From Rhinopithecus roxellana (taxonomy: Eukaryota; Chordata; Mammalia; Primates; Cercopithecidae), in the NCBI RefSeq assembly GCF_007565055.1, contig NC_044565.1:42421711-42485710 (forward strand): 64,000 bases of DNA, in the 5' to 3' direction. Position numbers and translations under genes: made by a program. Below the pieces are notes generated by a model, which was given only the letters and a program-made list of their open reading frames with translations, was not told the DNA's origin and ran no database searches. Shown one piece after another: positions 32,540 to 44,492 of the stretch; position 1 is the first letter of the stretch; every line of letters begins with the position of its first letter.

Positions 32540-33325
32540 AAAGATGAGTTGAAGGACTTCTCTCTGCCTAACCAGGCCGGGCAACCAAATTTACTTTCAT
32601 AAGGTTGCAATAAAGGTTGGTAAAGTAGGGTTAAGAAGGAAGGATGTAGGTGGAAGAGTAAAGCAGCCAAGAGGCAGTCTACTCTAGAGTCCCAACTGGG
32701 AATCTGGGCAATATTTCCTCTTACTTAATAATAATCCCTATACTACCCTAGCACATCTGCCTTCTCCAAAATGCAATCCAAACAAGAGCCATCTTGACCC
32801 TTTACATCTAATAGCTTTCTTTTCCCCCACATTTCAATCTCCCTCTTTCCACCATTATCCAGAGGTAGAAAGATTTGGCTCCCTGACCCCAGTCACAATC
32901 CTTCCTCTTCTGTCTGCATTCCCTTAGCTTAAACTAGTGTGGTAGAATCTTCTTAATCTGGCTTCAATCTCATATCTTGCTAAAAAGTCAAGAAATCTCT
33001 ACTTCCTGCCTTGGGGCACTACATCACAGGGCACAGTCTGAGGGGGAAAAAAAGGCTGTAAGGGCAGCACATTTTCAAGGTGGAAATTAAAATACATGAG
33101 GATATCTGTAAAAATATTTCCTCTATTACAGACTAATTTCAGATCACTTAGCTGGTGGCATGCTTTGGTCCAGACTGGCTCAGGAACTGGTTACAATGGA
33201 GCCTCTCCATAGAATGCATCAGTTCTCTGTTGGGATAGGGCTAGCGAAGGCCATAAGTGGCCAAGGCACAGTATGATTTTAAAAACACCAGTATTTCTGG
33301 ACATTATATGGAAGAGGCTCAGGAT
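32540..33325. other. Unassigned sequence
   Basis: Pyrimidine-rich middle part (32760-32930), possibly an eroded L2, but no landmark is convincing. Confidence 0.35.
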
Positions 33326-33492
33326 TAATCATTTCATATAATTATTTCTTTTCATTCATATTATAACCCTGTGAAGTGAGTTCAGTTGTTAATTCCAATT
33401 GTAAAGATAGGTTAAGAAACTTGCTCAGGGTTCCAGGGCAGTAAAATGAGAGAGCATAACTCTAATACCTGTTCACTCAACCACTCAATTTC
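33326..33492 (-). repeat. MIR SINE fragment
   Basis: Antisense MIR order: attataaccctgtgaagtga, aattgtaaagataggttaag, aaacttgctcagggttccag and taatacctgttcactcaacc. Confidence 0.78.
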
Positions 33493-33539
33493 ACTTCCTT
33501 TCAGGAATGCAGGAAGATCTCATGGTAAGGGTGGGAAAG

Positions 33540-33785
33540 AACAAAAAACTGACATACACTGAGTATCTATGTGCCAAGTCCTATTTAAACAGTCATTTCA
33601 TGTAAGTCTCAAAATCCAGGGAGGTAAGTGTTTCTATTAACCCCTTTTACACAGAAGGAAAGTAAAGACCAGTGAAATTAAGAAACTTATTCAAGGTCAT
33701 ACAACTGAAAACTGTAGGCCTGGTGTTGAACTTGCACTATTTGCAAAAGGTCTACATTTTCGCTACTATTGCATGCAGCTTTTGG
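33540..33785 (-). repeat. MIR SINE, second antisense copy
   Basis: Antisense MIR order: acactgagtatctatgtgcc, aagtctcaaaatccagggag, taaccccttttacacagaag, gaaattaagaaacttattca and aggtcatacaactgaaaact. It lies 50 bp from the previous copy in the same orientation. Confidence 0.83.
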
Positions 33786-34480
33786 AAGACAAAACATTGC
33801 ACCACCATATATTACAATATGGAGGCTAAGTCATACCATCCAAGTACAGAGTAGTGTATATGGCACTGTTTGTTCCATCAAAAGAATGGCTTTTCATACG
33901 TGAAGAAAAATAGACTCTGCAAGGTCTCTTAACTTGGGAGTTCTTAACTTTGCTACAGTCTTTGGCTGTTTTCCTGAAGTCCAAGAAAATATACATATTA
34001 TGTATATAGATATTATATATACATATATAATATATACATATTATGTCCAAGTCATATACGACCTGTGGCTCATGGCTAGTTAAAAAAAAGTCACTGTTTT
34101 CAGAGTGAGTAGGACAAGAAGCAGAGTGTACTGACTGAATGCTTTACATAAAATAGAGAAAAAAGAACAAAAGAGTTGCTACTCTCTTGTTTTATACAAA
34201 TATAACCACCAAAAATAGCCCAACCATAAAGGGTTTGGACTACACAGAAAGAAGTGGAAATACTGTTCCAGTGTGTGCCAAGGATCTGTGCCCAGGCAAA
34301 GGGAGACCGAAGTGTTGCAACTGGTTTCGTGGGCCACAGGCTGGGTGAAAATTGCTCTTACATGTATGTGTGTTGGCCTGGCTGTGCAAAAGAGAGATGC
34401 CCTTTACTTCCCTATGCCTGTTCTGAGAAAACAGCTCCAATTTATGTTACGTTCATGTGTGTAAACATCGGTTCCTTGGG
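33786..34480. other. Unassigned sequence with TA-rich tract
   Basis: TATAC/TA repeats at about 33989-34044; nothing else recognised. Overlapping 60-78-codon frames at 34240-34490 on both strands are not supported as genes. Confidence 0.45.
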
Positions 34481-34483
34481 AAC

Positions 34484-34602
34484 ACTATAAGCATCATGAG
34501 AGGAGGATATTTTAATTCTTGTAGAAGCACCAGGTGAGCAGATAGATGCCTTTCAATAAGCATCGATGAAGCTCTCCCTGCAATGGCCATTCACTATCAT
34601 TC
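34484..34602 (+). repeat. L2 LINE 3' end
   Basis: ataagcatcatgagaggagg, gcaccaggtgagcagataga and tgcctttcaataagcatcga follow the L2 terminal order (AGCTCCATGAGGGCAGGG, then CTCAATAAATATT). The last 30 bases extend beyond the L2 end and are shared with 32500-32534. Confidence 0.6.
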
Positions 34603-35020
34603 CCCTCTAGCAACTAAAGAGATGTGTAGTACAAGGAAGGTAATTTTTTAATTCAGTGAATCGCCACAGAAACTCAGCCACAAGATATGAATGTGTCCTT
34701 CCTTTAAAGGTTCCTCCAATCTTTCTCTTCCAATCACTTTCACATCATCTTCTTCATCCTCTTCTTAACAAACCATCACCCTTTTCCTCCACATTTTACC
34801 TTATTACCCTTAAACAAAGGAGTGATAGAATGTGTGCTCTCCCCTATATGTAGCCCATCCCCCAGCTCCCTGTAAAGCCTGGAGCTACCTCTCTGTACTC
34901 TGGCTTAAGTATTTTTGTCCAGTAAGTGTTGAGGAAATCAAATGGTCCTGATACAGCTATATGACTGCTCTCCATTATACATGAACCAGGAAATAGGGAA
35001 GGAAGATAGAAAAAATGTGC
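34603..35020. other. Unassigned spacer
   Basis: No recognised element. Confidence 0.4.
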
Positions 35021-35024
35021 TGGG

Positions 35025-35335
35025 GGTTGGGCCTGGTGGTTTACACCGGTAATCTCAGCACTTTGGGAGGCCAAGGCTGGCAGACCACTTGAGGTCAGGA
35101 ATTCAAGACCAGCATGGGCAACATGGTGAAATCCTGTCTCTATAAAAATTAAAAATAAAAATATCCAGGCACAGTGGTGTGTGCCTGTAGTCCCAGCTAC
35201 TTGGGAGACTGAGGTGGGAGGATCACCTGTGCCTGGGAGGCCAAGGCTGCAGTGAGCCAAGATCACACCACTGAATACATTCTGGGTGTCAGAGTAAAAC
35301 CCTGTCTCGTAAAAAAAAAGAAAAGGAAAAGACAA
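35025..35335 (+). mobile_element. AluJ-type SINE
   Basis: A diverged complete Alu. The right arm reads gcctgggaggccaaggctgc, the diagnostic AluJ wording (in place of ...CCCGGGAGGCGGAGGTTGC). The A-rich tail (35311-35350) is heavily mutated with G. It is the oldest of the Alu copies here. The 163-codon minus-strand frame at 34844-35335 is an antisense Alu artefact. Confidence 0.92.
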
Positions 35336-35716
35336 GAAAAGAAGAAAAAAGCGGTGGGGAGAAAAGGGTGAGAGGATAAGAAACAGTTAAAACAATAATC
35401 AGGGTTTGGGAAATACAGACGTTACTAAAAGCTGAAGAAAAACAAAGTATTCTAACCCTTAAAATGATGGACAGAATATAGAGGAGTGTTGCAGTTTATG
35501 AAAACACAAAAAAAATTTCAGTACACCATCCAGGAGATAGGGTGGGGAGAGACAAATCTAATACTATACTGTAATGTTATTCTTTCAAATACTAAGAAAA
35601 GAAATAGCATGATATGATCAGAGAGAATAGATTAAGTTTGAAGACAGCAGACTGGGACTGAGTTACTGGGAAATTAAAATAATTTAGGAGAAAGGAACCA
35701 AGTCCCTCTTGCTGTC
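35336..35716. other. Unassigned spacer
   Basis: Purine-rich at the left (Alu tail wear) and otherwise featureless. Confidence 0.4.
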
Positions 35717-36066
35717 TGATATGGTTTGGCTCTGTGTCCCCACCCAAATCTCACCTTGAATTGTAATAATCCCCACATATCACAGGAGGGACCCAGTGAG
35801 AAGTAGTTAAATCATGGGGGCAGGTTTTTCCCATGCTGTTCTCATGATAGTGAATAAGTCTCACGAGATGTGACGGTTTTATAAAGGGAGTTCCCCTGTG
35901 CATGCTCTCTTGCCTGTATGTTGTGGCTTTGCTCCTCCTTCACCTTCTGCCATCATTGTGAGGTCTCCCAGCATTGTGGAACTGTGAGTCAATGAAATCT
36001 CTTTCCTTTATAAATTATCCAGTCTTGGGTATGTCTTTATTAATAGCTGGAGAACAGACTAATAAA
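35717..36066 (+). mobile_element. THE1/MST-type ERVL-MaLR solitary LTR
   Basis: Starts tgatatggtttggctctgtg, continues ccccacccaaatctcacctt, aaatcatgggggcaggtttt, gtgaataagtctcacgagat, ggttttataaagggagttcc, catcattgtgaggtctccca and ends taatagctggagaacagact with aataaa. This is a complete LTR in sense orientation. The TATA-like tttataaag and the AATAAA-like sites are in the expected places. Confidence 0.92.
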
Positions 36067-36861
36067 CTGATCAACTTCCTATGACCATTTCCTGCTTCCT
36101 GAATCTGTTGCATTTCTCTTTTCATGTCTGACTTAGTGACACACCAATGTCATGAGGCTCTGCATTTGGAGTCCTTGTGCCACATCCCAGGAAGTATGCT
36201 TAGAGTTCCCTGATCACAGCACTTCTAAGATCCCCCATTCAGCCCTGCCTCTTTTATAGGAATCAGGCCACAAGTACATGAAGCATAGATTTAAATATTT
36301 AAATTATATCAAGCTAACAAAATATTGTAATAAATATTTTATCTCTTTTTTGTTAAGATTTGTTTTTAATAACCTGGAAATTTAGGCTCAAAATTAAAAT
36401 TTTTGGATTCTTTGTAATTCCTCTCTGGAACTCGGAGATCCAGGGAAGGCTGTTCTTCAGTCCCCAAATCCTGCCTCATGACACAACACCCTCGCTTTCC
36501 ATACAGACTGCATGTCACAGCAGACTTATGAAGACTCTCCTCTCTGCACATCCAAACTTCTTTGCCTCTTACCCCTGCAAACAGCCACTGTTGGCTCAAC
36601 TTAACCACTCCAGAAGTCTAGATGTGCACTTACCACCAGTGTAGTCTGCCCACAGGAAGCAGCGGTAAGGGGAATGGTCTATGCTGGCCTTGGAAGCGTG
36701 TTCAGGGTATGTGAAACATGGTCTGGAAGTGAGAGCATTTGCTTGAACCCACTCCTGTAGCCCCGCAAAGGCAGGGTAGAGGGCAGAGGGCTGCCTTCTA
36801 AAACATATCTGAGGCCTTTCTTGTCTCCTGGTTTAAAGGGGAGCACTGCTCCTATAGTCAT
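36067..36861. other. Unassigned, apparently unique sequence
   Basis: About 800 bp without a recognised repeat. The 94-codon plus and 80-codon minus frames at 36360-36644 overlap each other and have no domain. Confidence 0.45.
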
Positions 36862-36950
36862 TAACAAATGTTTTCCGGGCACTGAGCTGTGGACACCATC
36901 GTGCTAGGATGAAAAATATGAATAGCAGTGCAAGGGAGACACAAAGTGGG
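36862..36950 (-). repeat. L2 LINE 3' end fragment
   Basis: Antisense L2 end: cattaacaaatgttttccgg, gcactgagctgtggacacca and tcgtgctaggatgaaaaat. Confidence 0.65.
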
Positions 36951-36954
36951 GCAA

Positions 36955-37115
36955 TTGACTCTCACACCTCGCAAATCTCTACCCCTCCCAGGTTCTTTGT
37001 CTCAATAAATGGCACCACCATGGAGACCCATGACCATCAGAACCTGGGAATCACTCTAAACTTCTTCTACTCCTTTGCCACTATATAGTGATCCATCATT
37101 CCATCCCCCAAATGC
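36955..37115 (+). repeat. L2 LINE ORF2 fragment
   Basis: caggttctttgtctcaataa, atggcaccaccatggagacc and cagaacctgggaatcactct follow the L2 segment (...ATCTCAGTGAATGGCACCACC..., ...AACCTGGGAGTCATCCTTGA) upstream of the reverse-transcriptase C-terminus. It is opposite in orientation to the neighbouring L2 end. Confidence 0.75.
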
Positions 37116-37143
37116 CTCTTCACCTAGATTGTTGAGTGTGATC

Positions 37144-37549
37144 TGTGTTAGGACATTTTTTCATTACTATAGAGGAATACCTGAGAGTGCATAATTTATT
37201 AACAAAAGATGGTTCTGCAGGCTTTACAGGAAGTGTGGTGCCAACATCTGCCTCTGGTGTGGGCTTCAGGAAGCTTACAATCATGGTGGAAGGCGAAGGG
37301 AAGGCAGCATGTCACATGGCCAGAGCTGGAGCAAGATAGTGATGGTGGGACGTGCCACGCTCTTTTAAACAACCAGATCTCATGCGAACTGACTGAGCAA
37401 GAACTCACTCATCACCCAGAGGATGGAGCTAAACCAATTCTGAGGGATCTGTCCCATGATCAAACAATCTCCCACCAGGCCCCGTCTTCAAATCTGGGCA
37501 TGACATTTCAACATGAGATTGGGAGGGGACAAACATACAAACCATATGA
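37144..37549 (-). mobile_element. ERVL-MaLR LTR (MST/MLT1 type), antisense
   Basis: tgtgttaggacattttttca to acaaaccatatga, with gttctgcaggctttacagga, gcttcaggaagcttacaatc, cagatctcatgcgaactgac and cccaccaggccccgtcttca inside. It is complete by length. The 127-codon plus-strand frame across it is antisense to the LTR and not a gene. Confidence 0.88.
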
Positions 37550-38896
37550 TGATACTATGCAGCTGATGTATGAGCCACAGTTTGTGGAGTAACTGAGCAC
37601 TGTGGAAGCTCAGAGAAAGGGCCAATCCTGTCAGGCTGATGTAGTGAGGGGAAAAGGTGGGACTAACACATGTGATTTATAAGGTTACTTGTAATAATCC
37701 TGTACACTTTCATGTGGAAGTGATTGAATCATGAAGCTAGAATTAGTCTTGGATAAGAGAGGAGTAGTAAGGCCATCTGAACCTGTAAGAGAGAAAAGGG
37801 AATCAGACCTTCATATCTTATTTATTTTTAGAGTAGCTCACCCCTAACTTTAACCTGAGCCAACTCATCAATGGAAACACATAAGTATACTTTCATAAAG
37901 GCATTTTTAAAAATCCTACTTTACATTTCTGCCTTTGTACTTACATTCCTCCAAACCCTTAACTGGTTGGCCTATTGGATTATCTTCAAGACTCTCTCAC
38001 CTTGCAGGGCCCTTTAGGAATCCCTTTACAGCAGTGTCTGCAGCTTTAAAAAGGCAACTCTGAACGAACCTGGAGAAGGAGGCTTCTGGCTTGGCTACAG
38101 AGATGTGAGAACCTGAGTGTGATGTCAATCTAGTACACGGACAATTTTAAGTCAGCCCTAATGTGTATTCAGCTGCCTAGCTCTAAATAGAAGTCTTGTG
38201 AGCAACACAGAACCTCAGCTGTTTTATAACCATCCTCCCAAACTTCAAAGCACTTGGTCCAGCTCAGCCAATGGAATCTGGTATATATTTTTTATTTTTA
38301 TTGTGTACTCCTCATGTCCATGCAGTTTGAATAAACTGTAAATTAGGTGTTATAGCACTGTAGTTTGGTTAGATGCGATGGTTTAGAAATGTAGCTTTAG
38401 TTTGTTATAAGATAATAGCTGCTTTGCTTTGTTGTGACAGTAGCAATAAAATAAAGTTGCTACAATGTAAAATGTGGTAACCAACCCAAACTACTGAAAC
38501 AAAGCTACAAATCAGAGATGGCCCAACTCTGAGAACTTTATGTAGCAGAAGCAACAATGCATTTCCATCTCTGAACACGCAACACAGGGAACTCTGGCAC
38601 AGCCATCAGTATTATCTGGGTTCAGATATTTACCTTGGGTTAAAATATGTTCCCCTAAGCCATGTGGGGTGAAAATCCTGTTGGAATATAGAAATACTCC
38701 ATTCCATTTACATCACATGGAGGGGAGACTCTGTGGAGCCTAGGCGGGTGTTCAGGTATACCTGGGCATGTGTGAAGAACTGGTATGTTGGTCAGGGCCT
38801 CAGGAAACTGATTTCTGAAAAAAGTTGGCTGAGAAAGTGGCTCTTTTGCTTTTGTTATTTCTTGGTTTTGTTCATTTGGTTCTTAGTTTTTGGGGG

Positions 38897-38898
<2 letters not shown>
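37550..38898. other. Unassigned sequence; 38150-38620 candidate conserved block
   Basis: No repeat recognised. Positions about 38150-38620 are complex, rich in homeodomain-type TAAT/ATTA and AATAAA-like words, and free of transposon signs. By texture it may be a conserved non-coding element, but nothing in a single sequence can prove this. Confidence 0.3.
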
Positions 38899-38933
<35 letters not shown>

Positions 38934-38953
38934 GTTTGTTTGTTTGTTTGTTT
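38899..38953. repeat. (GT)n(GTTT)n microsatellite
   Basis: A GT run of about 34 bases followed by GTTT units to about 38953. The 74/75-codon frames crossing it owe their Val-Cys repeats to the microsatellite. Confidence 0.93.
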
Positions 38954-39669
38954 TTAACAGATGCCTAAGAAGAAAGTCTGAAATTGAGTGGAAATCATGG
39001 GACTTTTCTCAATTTTGGTTTGATTTTTTGCTCTATGGACATATACCTGAACCTTGCAGAGGGGACTGTAGGCAGAGGTTAAATGTTTTTTGTTTTTTTT
39101 TTAATAAGGAACCATAAGTGAATGAGCTGCTACGTAACTGTTTTAGTGCCCTGGTAATAAAATGTGCCATGGTGAAGGAGAGAGGCATTTTTACTTTAGG
39201 GACTTCCAAGTGCTGAAGACAGTAGGGAACGTGACACTATGCTAACTCCTGACAGGTTGGTAGCTTTGGAAGCAGCAAGAGAGAGGCAGGACCCATGTCA
39301 CCAGCCTTGGCTTTTTCATAAATCCTGGTAGCAGCTACAGCAGCAGATCACCTCCACGAGGGGCTTTAAGTTGAGTCAACATCAACATGAATAGTAAGAG
39401 ATGATCCATGAACTCATGTCAAACAGCCCAGAAATGCCAGGTGAGCGTTGGGGAAAGAGGGACATATGTGGGTCTTACAAGGTGCTTAATTCCCAAAGGT
39501 GTATGCAGATGCTGGCAAACACTAGTGAAATTTAGGCCAATTAGTGACTATAGATATATAATAATCGTGCAAACTATACAACCTATTAATGTGACCTCCT
39601 TTGTACCCAGAAGCTGACAAGGTTAGGAATACATGGGTTACAAATGGCAAAAACTTTGGTTTGACACTA
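38954..39669. other. Unassigned sequence
   Basis: No recognised element. A short T-rich run lies near 39091-39102. Confidence 0.4.
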
Positions 39670-39905
39670 ATAGCTAACGTTTATTGAGTATTTACCATGT
39701 ACTACAGATTGTCTTTAGCATTTTTCATGTATTACTCAGTTAAACCACAACCTATGAAGCAAGTGTCATTATTTTCCCCATTTCTCAGATGAAAGATTTG
39801 CAGCACATTAGTCTTATCCAAGATCATAATGAGTAAGTGACCAGAGCTGGGAACTAAACTTATAGAATCTGCCCCCCAGCTGTGTTCATGGCCATTATGT
39901 GATCT
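39670..39905 (-). repeat. MIR SINE
   Basis: Antisense order: taacgtttattgagtattta, ccatgtactacagattgtct, cctatgaagcaagtgtcatt, attttccccatttctcagat, tccaagatcataatgagtaa and gaccagagctgggaactaaa. Nearly complete. Confidence 0.87.
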
Positions 39906-41523
39906 CCTTACACGCTGCTGAGAACCACTTTTTGTGTAGCATTCCAGAGTGATATTTCCCAACTAGACAATTTTCCTGGGCCTTGAGATTCCCACTAACA
40001 CATCTATATCATTACATTTATGTAGATGTATAATAACCATACAAAATATAAACACTGTTCACCTTTTAAATATACCCATATTATAAAAACTTTGCTGAGC
40101 CAAATTTCTGAGTTTGGTCCAAAAGGGCAAATATTCTAAGAAATACTAACTAGGGCCCAAAGGACAAAAATGTTACATTTTGAGTACAGTGACCCATTGT
40201 GAAGCCACTCAGTTCTCTTAGAATTTCTTTAAACGCAGACTAAATGGGCCTTCCCAAATGGGCTTGAAAATAACTTTTGAATGTTCTAATCCTTATATGT
40301 GCCAAGGTACATGTGACTGGATACATAACATTCAGGGGCCAGAGAAGGGGGCTCAACTTTGTTTATAGACTTTCTGATTTTTTGTTGGTGGTGGTGTTGG
40401 TTGGTTAAAAAGCTGACAGACTGTATTACAGCTAACATTCCCATATTGATTATACCATTTCTGAGGCTGGCCTCTCTGTGACAAGAGCAGCATAATTAGT
40501 TTTTTCCTTGTTAAATATTTGTAAATCATTTGTACTTTTATGGGGTACATAACCTGGCTGTTACCCTTCAAATAATCTTCGTGTAACTTGTTTAAACAGG
40601 AAATATCTCCTGGAGTGCAGTGTCACTTCTGTCTTTCAATGAGACTACAATATAAGGACTTCTCTTGCTAGCAAAATGCAAAAGGGCACCCATGCCATGG
40701 TTACATAAAATGTGTCTGTAGGAGGCTCCGTCCCTCCAGACTCAAGGACAGCCACTTCTGCCCAGCTGCTCTGTTTATACCACTAGGGAGCAACTAGATT
40801 GGAGAAAAATGTTTGAATTGTTTGTTTTGCTTTTTGTTTATATTTATTTATTTTAATCTACCAGAAACCACAATTGTCAATCTCATGATCATTAAAAAGC
40901 ACTGATTCGGGGTTCACAAGAAAACAAAACGATTAAGACTGCTTACAATTACATCATTGTATAGTGTGAGGTGCAACTTCTGAAATATAACTCTGTCTTT
41001 GTTGTGCCCATTGAGAGTTGCTACCTCAAAAACAGGCAGCGTGAGAGGTAGTACAAATGTTCCAACAATGCTACAATTTCTCAAAGAGTTCTTGGAAATC
41101 CTCTTTGAAATGAACTTTCCAGTCTAAGAGCACACTTCTTTGAATTCTTTTAATTATGATAAACCCTCTTTACTTAAATTTTAAAGTTGGAGTGAATTTT
41201 TTGAGCAAAGGTTATAATTACTTGAATATAAATCTGATAAATAAGTTGCATCAAAAAAGAAACTCTGTTTATGTTGATACCAAATAGAAAGAAGTAAATC
41301 TAAAGTGATAGGAAAGATTGTGTCTACTGATTATAAACAACCCAAAGGTCCATGATACTAAGAGCAGTATCTCTGCAATGGGCACAAGCCTTTGACCCAT
41401 TTCAGTCAGTTTTTTTAAAAAATTGCAAGAATGCACAATAGTTTACAAAATCTTAAAGCAGAAAATAAGTTGAGCCCTGTGAGAGACCACAACCATGAAT
41501 TACAAAGCCGTAAGATAGGAAAT
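39906..41523. other. Unassigned sequence; 40570-41130 candidate conserved block
   Basis: No transposon recognised over 1.6 kb. The part at 40860-40960 contains a RUNX-like core (aaaccaca) next to an E-box-like caattg, then a cgg-bearing complex stretch (ctgattcggggttcacaaga). This invites a conservation check. No coding frame. Confidence 0.3.
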
Positions 41524-41860
41524 TGTCTTACTCAGTCCACTTTGTGCTGCTATAACAGAATGCCGCAGACTAGGTAATTTACAATAAACAGAAATTTACT
41601 GGTTCACGGTTCTGGAGGCTGATGAATCCAATATCCAGGACCCTGCATCTGACAAGGGCCTTTTTGCAGCATTATCCCATAGCAGAAGGCAAGAGGGTGA
41701 GAGAAGAGTGAACTTGCCCTTTTGTAATGGCCCCAGTCCCACTCAGAGTGTGGAGCCCTCATCACCTAATACCTCTTAGAGGTCCTACCTCCTAATATTG
41801 TTACAATGGCAATTAAATTTCAACATGAGTTTTGGAGGGGACAAACATTCAATCATAGCA
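41524..41860 (-). mobile_element. ERVL-MaLR LTR (MLT1 type), antisense
   Basis: tgtcttactcagtccacttt, gtgctgctataacagaatgc, cagactaggtaatttacaat, ggttctggaggctgatgaat, gtggagccctcatcacctaa, tacctcctaatattgttaca and ttcaacatgagttttggagg are the antisense MLT1 landmarks in order. Confidence 0.88.
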
Positions 41861-43474
41861 GAAAGCAACTGTTGCTTGCTTTTACTGAGACCACTGGAGT
41901 CCATCAATGCATTTCATGGCACCACTTCTCAATCTATCTCTACAGATCAGCTGGCCACTTTGACAAGAGCTCAGTTCCAAGAACTTGCTGAGGCTGAGCT
42001 GGGATTAGAAGACCTAAACTATCAAAAAAGAGAAACTGCTGGGTTCATCAGAGCATGCTGTGGGGTGTGAGGGATAGAGTGTGGGGTGGAGAATGCAGAC
42101 ACAGGGCAGGAGGAAGTAGAGGAAGCTAGGTATTTGTGCCCTGCCAGAGAGAAAGCTGAAGACAGAAGACTTCTATCTGGTCACCTATGATACCCAAGAT
42201 GGATTGCATTTGAACTAGAATCTAGTATTTTAAGGTCTTTGAAGAATAGACACATTTAGGCCAGATTTGTCATGCTTTGATCAGAGATGGTGGCTAGAGA
42301 GATGCCAGTTCACTGACACATCTTCCTGGTGGATAAAGACAGGCTTGCAGGTAGACAGTGAGTGATTTGCTTGCTGTTCAGTCCCTAACTCATCATTTAC
42401 TATGAAAATACGGAAGTTTTGGAATCCTAATGGAGAAAAGAGAATTCATAAAACTTGGTTCATGCTCTCTAGTGCCTTCAATCTTTTTCGCATCCCAGGC
42501 AAATGAATGTGTGGCAATCTATATTAATCATTATTACAGTTGCATCAAATGATTTACCTTTACACATACATTAGGATAATAAAACTCTTGCTTTTATATA
42601 TATTTTATAGTGTTCCAAAATGTTTTGAACTATTTTATTTGATGTAATAACCCTGTAATACAGAGCAGTATTAGGTTGAATCATATAAAATTGCTATTTT
42701 TGTTGATCAAAAGTGGCTTTATAAGGACAATTTTATATAGTTAATATTAGTATAACCATTTAACACATGAATCAACTCATGTATAGAAGTGTTAAGCAAC
42801 CAGCTTGGACTTACCTGGCTCCTAAGTTCTGGAGATGGAGCTAGAATCCATGTCTTCTCATTGCTGAGATATTTCCACTATAATAGATTGTATAAGAAAA
42901 GAGTATGCCCATATGTAATACAAACCAAAATTAAGCATTGTGCCTGTTTGTTTTGTGATAAATTTACTACAGATAAAGATAATGAGGAAAACTTCATGAA
43001 ATCTGCTTTAAGTGTTCTTCATTAATTTTTTGCACCCTTTTGCATTTTTTTCCAAATTAGCAAAGTGCAAAGAATCAAGTCATTTATGCTGTGAAAAGAT
43101 TACATATTTAGTTTTTCAAATTAGTTGGCTGTGAGTAAATTATTTTGTACCTCTATTATTTAGGGTACAGGGAGCTGAGGGGAAAAAAAGCATTATGTTT
43201 GATTAAGTGAAGAAAAATCAGAATTATTAGTGATGAAAAAATTAGCTGTTTCTTTACCTCTATTTACTTTTCTTTCTTAAAGAAGAAAGTAAGTCAAAGT
43301 CTCTCCATTTTGAGAAAGAAGGAATTTTAAATGAGGGTGACAACCTTTTGTTTCTGATACAGTCTTCGTAAATCATATCTGAATTAGAGTTCATATCAAT
43401 AACCCAATGTCTCTTCTGATTATACTAAGGTTTTTTGGGCATGAGTAAATCTATATATAACTTGTTAGCTTTTT
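41861..43474. other. Unassigned sequence, partly MIR-like
   Basis: Positions about 42610-42890 contain MIR-like antisense words (gtgttaagcaaccagcttgg, gagctagaatccatgtcttc) too eroded for a firm call. The rest, up to the L1 target site at 43475, is AT-rich and featureless. Confidence 0.4.
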
Positions 43475-43487
43475 AAAAAATGCTACA
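43475..43487 (+). repeat. Left target-site duplication of the full-length L1
   Basis: aaaaaatgctaca precedes the L1 5' end and recurs exactly at 49611-49623 after its tail. It is preceded by ctttt, so the cleavage site TTTT/AAAAAA fits the L1 endonuclease preference TT/AAAA. Confidence 0.95.
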
Positions 43488-44492
43488 GGGGGGGGGCGGA
43501 GCGAGATGGCCGAATAGGAACAGCTCCAGTCTCCAACTCCCAGCGCGAGCGACACAGAAGACCGGTGATTTCTGCATTTTCAACTGAGGTACTGGGGTCA
43601 TCTCACTAGGGAGTGCCGGACAATCCGTGCTGGTCAGCTGCTGCAGCCTGATCAGCGAGAGCTGAAGCAGGGCGAGGCATCGCCTCACCTGGAAAGCGCA
43701 AGGGGGAAGGGAATCCCTTTTCCTAGCCAGGGGAACTGAGACACACAACACCTGGAAAATCGGGTAACTCCCACCCCAATACCGCGCTTACCTGGCCAGG
43801 AGGGTCCCACGCCCACGGAGCCTCCCTCATTGTTAACACAGCAGTCTGCGGCGATCTAACCGCCAGGCAGCAGCGAGGCTGGGGGAGGGGCGCCCGCCAT
43901 TGCTGAGGCTTAAGTAGGTAAACAAAGCCGCTGGGAAGCTCGAACTGGGTGGAGCTCACAGCAGCTCAAGGAAACCTGCCTGTCTCCTGTAGACTCCACC
44001 TCTGGGGGCAGGGCTCAGCTAAAAAAACAACAGGGGAAGCAGGAGAGGCCTGAGCAGACGCGAATGACACTGTCTGACAGCTTTGAAGAGAGCAGTGGAT
44101 CTCCCAACACGGAGGTTGAGATCTGAGAACGGACAGACTGCCTGCTCAAGTGGGTCACTGACCCCTGAGTAGCCTAACTGGGAGACATCCCCCACTAGGG
44201 GCAGTCTGACACCCCACACCTCACAGGGTGGAGTACACCCCTGAGAGGAAGCTTCCAAAGTAAGAATCAGACAGGTACACTCGCTGTTCAGCAATATTCT
44301 ATCTTCTGCAACCTCTGCTGCTGATACCCAGGCAAACAGGGTCTGGAGTGGACCTCAAGCAATCTCCAACAGACATATAGCTGAGGGTCCTGACTGTCAG
44401 AAGGAAAACTATCAAACAGGAAGGACACCTATACCAAAACCCCATCAGTACGTCACCATCATCAAAGACCAGAGACAGATAAAACCACAAAG
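43488..44492 (+). promoter_or_regulatory. L1 5'UTR with internal RNA polymerase II promoter
   Basis: CpG-rich 1005-bp leader beginning with a nine-G run and gcggagcgagatggccgaat. The gatggcc core is the YY1 site that positions L1 transcription starts. A recognisable 5'UTR block seems to be missing where gcgctt meets acctggcc (about 43785-43797). In mammals such regions are normally methylated. The minus-strand frames here (91-93 codons) are not genes. Confidence 0.88.

Noticed and set aside
34844..35335. 163-codon minus-strand frame
   Set aside because: Most of it is the antisense translation of the AluJ at 35025-35335, a common artefact.
37209..37592. 127-codon plus-strand frame
   Set aside because: It overlaps an antisense MaLR LTR. 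The wording of the peptide follows the LTR, not a gene.
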